Below are positions 25,038 through 32,285 of a stretch of 64,000 nt of DNA, one piece after another. The stretch is from Rhodopseudomonas sp. AAP120. GTDB lineage: Bacteria; Pseudomonadota; Alphaproteobacteria; Rhizobiales; Xanthobacteraceae. The notes under the pieces were generated by a model. It worked only from the letters and a program-made list of their open reading frames with translations. It searched no databases and was not told where the DNA came from. Every line of letters begins with the position of its first letter. The stretch's first letter is position 1. The stretch is taken from assembly GCF_001295845.1 (NCBI RefSeq), contig NZ_LJIC01000021.1, positions 1-64,000 of the forward strand, in the 5' to 3' direction. The position numbers and the translations under genes are program-made.

Positions 25038-25672
25038 ACGCGGGCTTGCCACAACGACCAGAAAGCAATCACTTGATGTCGGTGCCCGCTGGCGCGGGCG
25101 AGGTTTCGATGGCGCCCCGCCGCGGTGGGCAGGGCTTTGTGGGGCTACGCCCCGGCTTGCTGCGGCAGGTTGTGCAGGTGCGCGCCGTCCTCAACGCCGG
25201 CGGTTCCTGCCCATCACGTCACGAAGGATGGTTCACGGACAACCCGCCCGGCATCGCTATGGAGCTTCCACGCCACGCCTCAAGACCGGCACCGCAAGGT
25301 GCGGCAGGGGCGTTCTCGCCTGTCATCGGATGGTTGACTTGGCCCGCGTCAGCGGGCGAGCCGGAGCAGCCTTTATGCGGGGATGCCGAGCCGACCCCAT
25401 CTCCTTTCGGAGCGGTTCGGCCCAAGGCGTCCTTGTCTCGTTGTGAATCCTGGCGGTGGCGCGGCTGCGCCTCGGGCTTCATGGCTGCAACCGTCCGGCG
25501 AAAACAATTTCCCCTGCGCTGCGCGCATTCCTCGCGGGACAAATTCTTTTCGCCTTCCGGTTCTCCACTGCGTTTCGACCGCGAGCGGTGCAGCCAGCCC
25601 GTCCCCCGCCGGCCGGATCACAACAAGGACGCGATGGACGCGAACCTTGTTCAACCGAAAGGAGAAAACATC
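25038..25672. other. Non-coding region between cargo block 1 and DUF736 gene
   Basis: A 635-bp stretch. It contains the second copy of the direct repeat (25084-25136). A reading frame stays open through it into the DUF736 gene, but its residue composition (Arg, Pro, Ala and Ser rich, no family pattern) and the SD directly before ATG 25673 argue against translation. Nothing else recognisable was found. Confidence 0.55.
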
Positions 25673-25987
25673 ATGGCCAACATCGGCACCTTCACCGCAG
25701 ACAAAGACGGCTTCACCGGCACGCTTCGCACCCTGACGCTCAACGTCAAGGTCAAGGTGGTTCCCAACGACAAGGGCAGCAGCGAGAACGCTCCTGACTT
25801 CCGTCTTCAGGCGGCTGGCCACGACATCGGCGCGGCCTGGAAGAAGACCAGCGAGGCCGGGCGGGATTACCTGTCCGCGACCCTCGACGATCCTTCGTTC
25901 CCGGCTCCGGTCTATGCCCGCCTGATCGAAGGCGAGAACGGCACGCACGACCTGATCTGGTCGCGCAGCAAGCCCCAGGCGGCGTGA
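25673..25987 (+). CDS. DUF736 domain protein
   Basis: A 104-residue protein fully matching the DUF736 family: Asn-Ile-Gly-Thr-Phe-Thr at the start, Leu-Asn-Val-Lys-Val in the middle, Asp-Phe-Arg and a Gly-Ala-Ala-Trp-Lys-Lys-Thr segment, then Tyr-Leu-Ser-Ala-Thr-Leu-Asp-Asp-Pro. The family is typical of rhizobial and proteobacterial conjugative elements; the function is unknown. ATG 25673 follows AAAGGAG. A CCCCGCC-ACAT-GGCGGGG hairpin follows near 26000 but lacks a T-tract. Confidence 0.92.
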   Translation: MANIGTFTADKDGFTGTLRTLTLNVKVKVVPNDKGSSENAPDFRLQAAGHDIGAAWKKTSEAGRDYLSATLDDPSFPAPVYARLIEGENGTHDLIWSRSKPQAA

Positions 25988-26338
25988 CCGCCGCCCGCAG
26001 CACCCCGCCACATGGCGGGGCGCTGTGCTGTCTCGTCCCCAACTCGGCAGCGGCAGGCAGCGGCCCATAGCGGGCTGCATTTCCATGCGGGGAAGCTGTG
26101 TCAGTGCATGCTGCCAGGGCATGGCGTGTCGGCGCGAAGCGCCGCCGGGCTTTCGGGCTGCGCCCCGTGCCGTCTTTGTCGTCACGGCCATTCGGCTTCA
26201 ATCCCGCCTTCGCGCCGGCGGCGCTGCGCGCTTCGCTTGCCTCTAGGGGAAAGCCCTGCGGGCTATCCCCGCCGCGCGATGCTTGGCACCCCTTGAACAC
26301 CGCCGAACCGGGCTTCGCCGGATCGGGCTAGCCTGCAC
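25988..26338. repeat. Intergenic region with repeat shared with 19106-19199
   Basis: The segment 26218-26311 is a near copy of 19106-19199, sharing GCTGCGCGCTTCGCTTGCCT and the downstream GCGATGCTTGGC. The rest of the 351 bp is GC-rich without a credible gene. Confidence 0.65.
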
Positions 26339-26632
26339 CTACGGCTGGGCCGCTGCTGCGAGCTGGCTTTCAGCCTCGCTCATCAGCACCGCCGTGCTGC
26401 ATTCGAGCGCGCCGGCAATCTTGAAGATGAGCGCCAGTGTGGGCATGTGCTCGCCGCGCTCGATCTTGCCAATGTGGGAACGCTCCACGCCAGCCATGTG
26501 CCCAAGCGATTCCTGCGCGATGCCGCGCTCCTTCCGCAGAGCGCGCACCGCCGCGCCGAAGGCGCGGGCCAACTCGGCGTCATGGGTGGCGGTGCCGGCC
26601 GGTCGGCCGGGCTGGACGGAACGCTTCTGCAT
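26339..26632 (-). CDS. XRE-family helix-turn-helix regulator
   Basis: A 97-residue protein with a classic Cro/C1 helix-turn-helix: Leu-Arg-Lys-Glu-Arg-Gly-Ile-Ala-Gln-Glu-Ser-Leu-Gly, then Gly-Val-Glu-Arg-Ser-His-Ile-Gly-Lys-Ile-Glu-Arg-Gly-Glu near mid-protein. ATG 26632 is chosen; a GTG at 26659 would add nine residues, and neither has a strong SD. It lies opposite to all nearby ICE genes and diverges from the DUF2958 gene across an AT-rich gap. A role in ICE maintenance control is likely; its target is unknown. Confidence 0.85.
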   Translation of the reverse strand: MQKRSVQPGRPAGTATHDAELARAFGAAVRALRKERGIAQESLGHMAGVERSHIGKIERGEHMPTLALIFKIAGALECSTAVLMSEAESQLAAAAQP

Positions 26633-26659
26633 GGACAGAAGCGTCGATTCCCACCACAA

Positions 26660-26847
26660 TTAAAACCACGTTATCTTTAACTCATTCATAAAAATCCCAC
26701 TGTTTTGCGCTTCTACAGAAATCAACACTTACGGGTTTCAACAAAGGCGCGAAATAAAGGAACCGCAATTGTGTTTATGCACAAATCCGTCGATACGGCT
26801 GTACGCCTTCACGCTTTGGCGGATTCGTGTAGCCGGAGAGCATCGCC
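26660..26847. promoter_or_regulatory. AT-rich divergent promoter region
   Basis: The 188 bp between the XRE gene and the DUF2958 gene are clearly more AT-rich than the rest of the ICE (runs such as TTATCTTTAAC and ATAAAAATCCC). This suits two divergent promoters under XRE control. I cannot fix individual -35/-10 boxes with confidence. Confidence 0.4.
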
Positions 26848-27195
26848 ATGAACCTGCTCATCACCGAGGACGACCGTGCCCGGCTGCTGGCCCACGGCGA
26901 GGCCCGCGCCGCTGGCCGGGTCTTCGACCCGATGCCCGTGGTGCGGCTGTTCACCCCCGACGCGCACCTCATCTGGCTGCTTGCTGCGCTCGATCCCGCC
27001 GATGGCGATACCGCCTGGGGCCTCATCGACCTGGGCATCGGGATGCCGGCACAAGGCACCGTCAAGCTGTCCGACCTAGCCGGCATCGTCGGGCCGCTCA
27101 AGCAGCCCGTAATGCGGGATCGGTATTTCCAGCCCGCACGGGCCTTGTCGGAATACGTCCGGCTGGCCCAGGAAAACGGCGGCATTGTTGACTGA
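26848..27195 (+). CDS. DUF2958 domain protein
   Basis: A 115-residue protein of the DUF2958 family: Leu-Leu at the start, Pro-Val-Val-Arg-Leu-Phe-Thr-Pro, Thr-Trp-Leu-type core seen here as Ile-Trp-Leu-Leu, Asp-Pro-Ala-Asp-Gly-Asp, then Gly-Leu-Ile-Asp-Leu-Gly and an Arg-Asp-Arg-Tyr-Phe ending. It is common in Tn4371 and other conjugative elements near parA/repA. The function is unknown. The start follows GGAGAGC. Confidence 0.9.
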   Translation: MNLLITEDDRARLLAHGEARAAGRVFDPMPVVRLFTPDAHLIWLLAALDPADGDTAWGLIDLGIGMPAQGTVKLSDLAGIVGPLKQPVMRDRYFQPARALSEYVRLAQENGGIVD

Positions 27196-27532
27196 TGCTG
27201 CGCGCCACAGCGCAGCCGAGCGTATCGAGGCTATTTTGGCCTCACTCCAGACATATTAGGTCTGAATATCCGCTCTTGCCCCGAAGTGGGGCGTTTATGC
27301 TCGAAACGGCCATGATCCCCGGCTCGGGATGCGGCACGGTATCCCATGCCGCGCTGCATCTGGCGCACCTGCGGCCGTCGCTATTCGGACGTTTTCAGCA
27401 ATGCACGGGAGCCGATCGGTCTTGACACCGCCAGCTACAGCTTAGGCCCACTTTTGAACGCGATCTTGATCCGGTAGCTCCCGCCCTTTGCCGCCGTGGC
27501 GACGTTCCTGCTGTTCGACGGGAGCTTGCGTC
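27196..27532. promoter_or_regulatory. Intergenic region with operator-like palindrome and hairpin
   Basis: A 337-bp gap. CAGAC-ATATTAG-GTCTG (27248-27264) is a 5-7-5 inverted repeat of operator size. GCCCC-GAAGT-GGGGC followed by GTTTA (27278-27297) is a weak terminator for the DUF2958 gene. No gene is seen; the rest presumably holds the promoter of the DUF2285-repA-parA unit. Confidence 0.45.
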
Positions 27533-28312
27533 ATGGTCATGGCTAGTCCACACCATCTTGCGCACTGGTATCCGACCGCCGCCTACCTCTACGTGTTGTG
27601 GCTGGATACGCTTGCGCTCGCTTGGGAGTACCTGCGCCGAAACCCCGACTATCGGCTCGACTGGCTGCGCCGTCATCGCCGCCCGCAAGCTGCACAAGAC
27701 GCTGCGCTGCGCTGGGGCTTGCGCCTGTTGGAAGACCCGGCCCTGGATGCGCGAGACGCACATCCGGCCTGGCTGCCCGGCTATGCGGCCGTGGTGCAGC
27801 TCTATCCCGACGCTGATCCACCGCCTGATGCGGCGGCCTTCGCGTTCTGGAGTCTTCCGGGCCACAAGCAACTGCTGCATGACGGCAAAGGGCTGGCGCT
27901 GATCGCGCGCAGCCCCGGCCGATGCTCGCGCTTCGCGCTGGCCCCCGGCCTGGAAGACGGCATGGCTGTCGCCTATGCACACCGCGGCGGCGCTGTCGCG
28001 CCTGCGCGCAACCAGCCGCCCAGCGTGGGCCTGGCCGTCGCCAAACCCCGGCCCACACCTGCCGCGCTGCTGGAATTGCACACCTTGCAGGCGCTCGACG
28101 CGACCCTGGCGGGCGCGTCATTGCGCGAGGTAGCCGAAGGGCTGTTCGGCGCCGATGCCGTGGCCGATTGGTACAGCGATGGCGGCCTGCGCTCCAAGGT
28201 GCGTCGCCTCGTGCGGCGCGGCGACGCGCTGATGCGCGGCGGCTATCGCCGCATAGCACAGCTTCCGCCGCTTGAGAAGGGTCGTTCTGATGCGGACGCA
28301 AATCGGCCCTGA
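27533..28312 (+). CDS. DUF2285-containing ICE protein
   Basis: A 259-residue protein. The N-terminal part has the Tyr-Leu-Tyr-Val-Leu-Trp-Leu-Asp with Ala-Trp-Glu-Tyr-Leu-Arg-Arg-Asn-Pro-Asp-Tyr pattern of the family that precedes DUF2285 proteins, and the C-terminal part (about 190-250) is a DUF2285 helical domain with Gly-Ala-Ser-Leu-Arg-Glu-Val-Ala and Leu-Arg-Ser-Lys-Val-Arg-Arg-Leu, which looks DNA-binding. ATG 27533 has GGGAG 8 bp upstream. It is a probable regulator upstream of the AlpA-like protein and RepA, as in other Tn4371-like and ICEMlSym-like elements. Confidence 0.8.
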   Translation: MVMASPHHLAHWYPTAAYLYVLWLDTLALAWEYLRRNPDYRLDWLRRHRRPQAAQDAALRWGLRLLEDPALDARDAHPAWLPGYAAVVQLYPDADPPPDAAAFAFWSLPGHKQLLHDGKGLALIARSPGRCSRFALAPGLEDGMAVAYAHRGGAVAPARNQPPSVGLAVAKPRPTPAALLELHTLQALDATLAGASLREVAEGLFGADAVADWYSDGGLRSKVRRLVRRGDALMRGGYRRIAQLPPLEKGRSDADANRP

Positions 28313-28395
28313 TCGGAAACCCCTCGCTTCTTGAGACTGCCTCCATCCGGTCGCGCTGTGTGGCCGGGCGTTTTCAACCGATGGAGGTTCACACC

Positions 28396-28677
28396 ATGCG
28401 TCCCGCTCCCTTGCGGCCTGCCGCCACTGTCTCGACCGCTGCTACGCAGCCTCAACGCTATCTCACCAACGACGAAGCCGCCGAGTACCTGCGCCTGTCG
28501 CCGCGCACGCTGGAGAAGCAGCGCGTGATCGGCGGCGGCCCGCGCTTTCGCAAGTTTGGCCGGCGCGTCATGTACGCCGTGGCCGACCTCGACACTTGGG
28601 CCGCCGACCGCAGTTTCGAGACGACCTCCGATCCCGAATACGCCGAGCACCACTCGGCCGACAGCCGTGCGCGCTGA
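28396..28677 (+). CDS. AlpA/excisionase-like MerR-fold DNA-binding protein
   Basis: A 93-residue protein with an excisionase-type winged helix: Leu-Thr-Asn-Asp-Glu-Ala-Ala-Glu-Tyr-Leu-Arg-Leu-Ser, then Arg-Thr-Leu-Glu-Lys-Gln-Arg, Gly-Gly-Gly-Pro-Arg-Phe-Arg-Lys-Phe-Gly and Val-Met-Tyr. ATG 28396 follows a GGAGG box. In related elements it sits directly before repA, so it could be the recombination directionality factor or a transcriptional activator; sequence alone does not decide. Confidence 0.82.
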   Translation: MRPAPLRPAATVSTAATQPQRYLTNDEAAEYLRLSPRTLEKQRVIGGGPRFRKFGRRVMYAVADLDTWAADRSFETTSDPEYAEHHSADSRAR

Positions 28678-28703
28678 TCGGCGGCGCGCGGCAGGCCATC
28701 GCC

Positions 28704-29561
28704 ATGTCCAGCACCGCGCTGCCGTCCCGGCAGCGGCCGTTGCAGGAGCGCGAACAGCTCGACCTGTTCCGCGCCTTGCCCGGCGACATGGCGCCGCGCG
28801 ACAGCCAAGACCTGATGGCCTATCCGTTCTTCTCGCTCGGCAAGTCCAAGCGGGTCAAGCCCATCGACTTCCGCGCGGGCAACATCACGATCCGCGTGGA
28901 AGGCACGCAGGAGCACGGCATCGCCACGATTTGGGATGCGGACGTGCTGATATGGGCGGCCTCGCAGATCGTGGAGGCGAAGGACGCGGGTTTGCGCCCG
29001 TCGCGGCTGATGCGTGCCACGCCTTACGAGATCCTGCGCTTCATCGGGCGCGGCAAGTCGCTGCGCGACTACCAGCGCCTCAAAGCCGCACTCGACCGGC
29101 TGCAATCGACCACGGTTGCCACGTCCATCCGCGAGACGACCGGGCGGCGCCTGCACCGCTTCTCGTGGATCAACGAATGGAAGGAACTGGCCGATGCCAG
29201 CGGCACGCCGCTGGGCATCGAACTGATCCTGCCGGACTGGTTCTATGCCGGCGTGCTCGACGCCGCCCTGGTGCTGACCATCGACCCGGCGTATTTCCGG
29301 CTGACCGGCGGCATCGAGCGGTGGCTGTATCGGCTGGTGCGCAAGCACGGCGGCAAGCAAGAGCACGGCTGGCAGTTCGACTTCCGCTACCTGCACCAGA
29401 AGTCGGGCAGCACCGCAAAGCCCTACGACTTCGCCTGCGACCTGCGCGCGCTGGTTGCGCGGCAGTCGCTGCCCGGCTACGTCCTGGCCATCGAACGGAT
29501 GCCGGACAACGGCATGGAGCTGCTGACCTTCCGGCCCGTGCCGCAGACGGCACGGGGATAA
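28704..29561 (+). CDS. repA: RepA-type replication initiator
   Basis: A 285-residue plasmid-type initiator of the RPA/RepA family (Pfam Replic_Initia). Typical features: Gln-Leu-Asp-Leu-Phe near residue 18, Met-Ala-Tyr-Pro-Phe-Phe-Ser-Leu-Gly-Lys near 38, a winged-helix core with Arg-Ala-Thr-Pro-Tyr-Glu-Ile-Leu and a C-terminal Leu-Thr-Phe-Arg-Pro. ATG 28704 is preferred. Three iterons follow its stop within 25-90 bp. It probably replicates the excised circular ICE, consistent with the adjacent parA. Confidence 0.87.
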   Translation: MSSTALPSRQRPLQEREQLDLFRALPGDMAPRDSQDLMAYPFFSLGKSKRVKPIDFRAGNITIRVEGTQEHGIATIWDADVLIWAASQIVEAKDAGLRPSRLMRATPYEILRFIGRGKSLRDYQRLKAALDRLQSTTVATSIRETTGRRLHRFSWINEWKELADASGTPLGIELILPDWFYAGVLDAALVLTIDPAYFRLTGGIERWLYRLVRKHGGKQEHGWQFDFRYLHQKSGSTAKPYDFACDLRALVARQSLPGYVLAIERMPDNGMELLTFRPVPQTARG

Positions 29562-29585
29562 CTCCGGGAAAGCCTGTGGATGGGG

Positions 29586-29723
29586 TCGTGCTATCAGGCG
29601 TGCGAGGTATCGTGCTATCAGGCGTGGGACTATCGTGCTATCAGGCGTGCCGATTGGCCGCAAACCCGCGCCAGCACTGGGTTTCCTCGACCTCTAACTT
29701 CCCTAACTTAATTTCTCTAACTT
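29586..29723. repeat. Iterons and AT-rich heptamers, candidate oriV
   Basis: Three copies of the 17-mer TCGTGCTATCAGGCGTG are at 29586-29602, 29610-29626 and 29633-29649, spaced 24 and 23 bp, roughly two helical turns apart on the same face. Downstream, CTAACTT occurs at 29694, 29703 and 29717 within an AT-rich stretch. Iterons next to a RepA gene, followed by an AT-rich unwinding-type region and parA, is the layout of an iteron plasmid origin. Confidence 0.75.
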
Positions 29724-29814
29724 TTAGTAGGGAAACGCCGCTGCGGTGGACAACCACCACGCGGCCACGAACGCAGCAGCCAAAGCCCGGCTTTCCAGCA
29801 TGGAGGGCCAGGCC

Positions 29815-30453
29815 ATGATCGTCGCTTTGCTCAACCAGAAAGGCGGCGTGGGCAAGACCACGCTCGCCACGCACATCGCCGGCGAGCTGGCGATGCGCGG
29901 CCAGCACGTCGTGCTGCTGGACGCCGACCCGCAGGGTTCATCGCTGGACTGGACGCAGCGCAGAAGCCAGCAAGGCTTGCCACGGCTGTTCAGCGCCGTG
30001 GGCCTCGCACGCGAAACGCTGCATCAGGAAGCGCCAGAACTCGCCAGGCGGGCCGATCACGTCGTCATCGACGGCCCGCCGCGCATCGCCGCCTTGGCGC
30101 GCTCCGCGCTGTTGGCGGCCGAGCGCGTGCTGATCCCCGTGCAACCCAGCCCCTACGACCTGTGGGCCAGCGCCGAGATGGTGGCGCTGATCCGCGAGGC
30201 GCAGGTGTTCCGGCCTGCGCTGCGCGCGGCCTTCGTCATCAATCGGCGCGTCAGCACCACCGTGATCGGGCGCGAAGCGCGCCAGGCGCTCGCCGACCAG
30301 CCGCTTCCTGCGCTGCGCGCGGAAGTGCATCAACGCATCGTGTTCGCCGACAGCGTGGCCGCTGGCCGGCTTGCACGCGAGACGGCACCGGACAGCGCCG
30401 CCGCCCGCGAAATCACCGCGCTGGTGGACGAACTGCTGCGGTGGCCGACATGA
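29815..30453 (+). CDS. parA: ParA-family partition ATPase
   Basis: A 212-residue Walker-type ATPase. The deviant Walker A motif Lys-Gly-Gly-Val-Gly-Lys-Thr-Thr is near residue 9, the Leu-Asp-Ala-Asp-Pro-Gln-Gly box near 37 and a Val-Val-Ile-Asp-Gly-Pro-Pro Walker B-like motif near 81. It lacks an N-terminal HTH, so it is the short ParF/VirC1-like class. ATG 29815 has GGAGG 8 bp upstream; the frame is open earlier. It overlaps the RHH gene by ATGA and likely segregates the circular ICE. Confidence 0.9.
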   Translation: MIVALLNQKGGVGKTTLATHIAGELAMRGQHVVLLDADPQGSSLDWTQRRSQQGLPRLFSAVGLARETLHQEAPELARRADHVVIDGPPRIAALARSALLAAERVLIPVQPSPYDLWASAEMVALIREAQVFRPALRAAFVINRRVSTTVIGREARQALADQPLPALRAEVHQRIVFADSVAAGRLARETAPDSAAAREITALVDELLRWPT

Positions 30454-30722
30454 CAGCGAAGCCGCCACCGCGCGCCAAGCGCGTCGGCATCGGCGCACGT
30501 CCGCCCGCGAATCCGCACGCCGAGGCGTGGATTCGCCAGGGCGACGCCGATGCGCTGGGTAAGGGCGATCTCTACACCGCCCGCCTGACCCTCGACATCA
30601 CGCCCGCCATGCGGGCGCGCATCAAGGTGTCGGCCTTCACGCAGGGCGTGACCGTGGCCGACCTGCTGCGCGACCTGTTGGAACGCGAGTTTCCAGAGCA
30701 CCGCAGGGAGAACACACCATGA
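30450..30722 (+). CDS. Small ribbon-helix-helix protein, ParG/CopG-like
   Basis: A 90-residue protein with a basic, flexible N-terminus and a C-terminal ribbon-helix-helix: Ala-Arg-Leu-Thr-Leu-Asp-Ile-Thr forms the beta strand, followed by two helices ending Leu-Arg-Asp-Leu-Leu-Glu-Arg-Glu-Phe. It overlaps parA and the next gene by 4 bp each. The arrangement with a ParF-like ATPase suggests it is the centromere-binding partner and autoregulator. It also could be another small DNA-binding adaptor. Confidence 0.82.
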   Translation: MTAKPPPRAKRVGIGARPPANPHAEAWIRQGDADALGKGDLYTARLTLDITPAMRARIKVSAFTQGVTVADLLRDLLEREFPEHRRENTP

Positions 30723-31261
30723 TTACATCCGCTTCGTCTGCCTCCGCGCCTTCCGTCGCGGTCACGGCTGCGCTCGCAGCACCTGCCGGCCAGCCTGCCA
30801 GCGCGCCGCTGACGCGCGTGGCGCTGGCCTACATCGAACCGCGTTTCAAGCTCTATCTGCGCTTCGGTGAACCCGCGCGCACCCTCCAACTCGACCGCTG
30901 GCGGCGCTGCGCGGTGTTCCTGCCAGGCGCGGTGTTCTGCCGCATCCACTGGCACGCCAACGACTACGGCACCGTGCGCTGGCAGCTCATGGTGATGCAA
31001 GCCTGCACGCCGCTCGATGCGGCGCAGCGCATCCCAGGCGTGCAGCCGGGCGCGCGCCTGCTGCTGCACGCCGAGGGTGAGAACGCAGTGCGCGCCGTGC
31101 TGGAGCGCATCGACGCAATCGAGGCGCTGGGTATCGCGCCCGGCGGCACCTCGCTCGCGTACTGGCGCACGCTCGCCAACCGGCTCGCGGCGCGCCTGCC
31201 GCTGCCCGAATACACAGCCGAGCGACACGCCGCCTGGCTGACCGGGAGGGCGCTGCCATGA
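30719..31261 (+). CDS. DUF2840 domain protein
   Basis: A 180-residue protein of the DUF2840 family, always found just before the TraF peptidase in this class of ICE. Conserved stretches include Leu-Ala-Tyr-Ile-Glu-Pro-Arg-Phe-Lys-Leu-Tyr-Leu-Arg-Phe-Gly, Phe-Cys-Arg-Ile-His-Trp-His-Ala-Asn-Asp-Tyr-Gly-Thr and a C-terminal Arg-His-Ala-Ala-Trp-Leu. No enzyme motif is known. It overlaps both neighbours by 4 bp. Confidence 0.9.
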   Translation: MITSASSASAPSVAVTAALAAPAGQPASAPLTRVALAYIEPRFKLYLRFGEPARTLQLDRWRRCAVFLPGAVFCRIHWHANDYGTVRWQLMVMQACTPLDAAQRIPGVQPGARLLLHAEGENAVRAVLERIDAIEALGIAPGGTSLAYWRTLANRLAARLPLPEYTAERHAAWLTGRALP

Positions 31262-31845
31262 CCACCGCTTGCGCTACCGGCACCGCGCCGCGTCCTCGCT
31301 CGCGCCTGCGCGCTCGCCTCGTGCTGGCGGGCCTGTCCGCCTGCGGCCTTGCTGCGCTGGCCTGGGCGTCCTTCGTGCATCCGTTGCCGCGTCTGATCTA
31401 CAACCCGTCCGACAGTGTGGCGGTCGGCTGGTATCGCGTTGATCCGCTGGGCCACGGCACCGACTCGCTGCCACGTCCGTTGTCCGTGGGCAGCATCGTC
31501 CTGACCACGCTGCCGCCAGACGCCGCCACGCTGGCCGCGCAGCGCGGCTACCTGCCGGCGCGCGTGCCGCTGCTCAAGCGCGTGGGTGCCATCGCCCCGC
31601 AGGAGGTGTGTGTCACTGGCCGCGTCGTCCGCATCGACGGCGTGCCGTCTGCCGCCGCGCTGCCGGCCGACCGCTGGGGCCGGCCGCTGCCATCCTGGCA
31701 GCAATGCCGGCGCCTTCAATCCGGCGAACTGTTCCTGCTCAGCACAACCAACCCGGCGTCGTTCGACAGCCGGTATTTCGGGCCGGTCAGCGCGTCCGCC
31801 GTGATCGGCGTTGCGCATCCGGTTTGGCTGGAGACACGCCCATGA
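31258..31845 (+). CDS. traF: TraF-type S26 signal peptidase
   Basis: A 195-residue inner-membrane serine peptidase. An N-terminal membrane segment lies at about 20-40, the catalytic Ser is in Tyr-Asn-Pro-Ser-Asp-Ser-Val, and the catalytic Lys is in Leu-Leu-Lys-Arg-Val-Gly. Conjugative TraF cleaves and cyclises the TrbC prepilin. It overlaps the preceding gene and the next frame by ATGA. Confidence 0.9.
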   Translation: MTTACATGTAPRPRSRLRARLVLAGLSACGLAALAWASFVHPLPRLIYNPSDSVAVGWYRVDPLGHGTDSLPRPLSVGSIVLTTLPPDAATLAAQRGYLPARVPLLKRVGAIAPQEVCVTGRVVRIDGVPSAAALPADRWGRPLPSWQQCRRLQSGELFLLSTTNPASFDSRYFGPVSASAVIGVAHPVWLETRP

Positions 31846-32285
31846 TGGCCGCCGATTCGCTGCACGTTGCCGTGCATCTCATCGTGCCATCTGGCGTGCC
31901 GATTCAGTGGCTTTCCGCATGTCGTCGCGCGTGCAGTGCGAGGGCATCCGCACCGCACTTCGCGCTGCCTTCCCATGTGCAGGCGTCTTGCCTCGAACGC
32001 TGCCGGCCTATGGCCGTCGCCACGTTCGCCGGCGCGCTGGCTGCTCGCGCAGCAGCGCAGCCGGGCCGCCGCTGCCCGGAGCGCCAGCGAGGGGCAAAGG
32101 CGGAAGGCAAGACAAAAGGACGCGGCACCGGGCCGCGTCGAAAGCCAGTCTGCACATGGGGGTGGCGCGGCACGCAACGGCTTCGCCGCCGTGCCGCTTA
32201 TGGCGCGAGGCCCGCGCCAATGCAGGCATGTCCGCGTGCTTCGCACGACAGGACACGCCAGAGCTTGCAGGAAGCGCAGCCATGA
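31842..32285 (+). CDS. Putative 147-residue basic protein between traF and the relaxase
   Basis: A frame of 147 residues that overlaps traF (ATGA at 31842) and the relaxase (ATGA at 32282), so it tiles the interval exactly as the real coupled genes do. The second half is strongly basic (many Arg, Lys). No domain was recognised and a chance open frame in high-GC DNA remains possible. If real it might be a relaxosome accessory protein; that is speculation. Confidence 0.45.
   Translation: MMAADSLHVAVHLIVPSGVPIQWLSACRRACSARASAPHFALPSHVQASCLERCRPMAVATFAGALAARAAAQPGRRCPERQRGAKAEGKTKGRGTGPRRKPVCTWGWRGTQRLRRRAAYGARPAPMQACPRASHDRTRQSLQEAQP

Noticed and set aside
25046-25672. N-terminal extension of the DUF736 frame
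   Set aside because: DUF736 begins at 25673 with a strong SD; the extension has no family pattern and overlaps repeat sequence.
29586-29649. Iterons as a small CRISPR array
   Set aside because: Spacers are only 6-7 bp and there are no cas genes; the location behind repA fits iterons.
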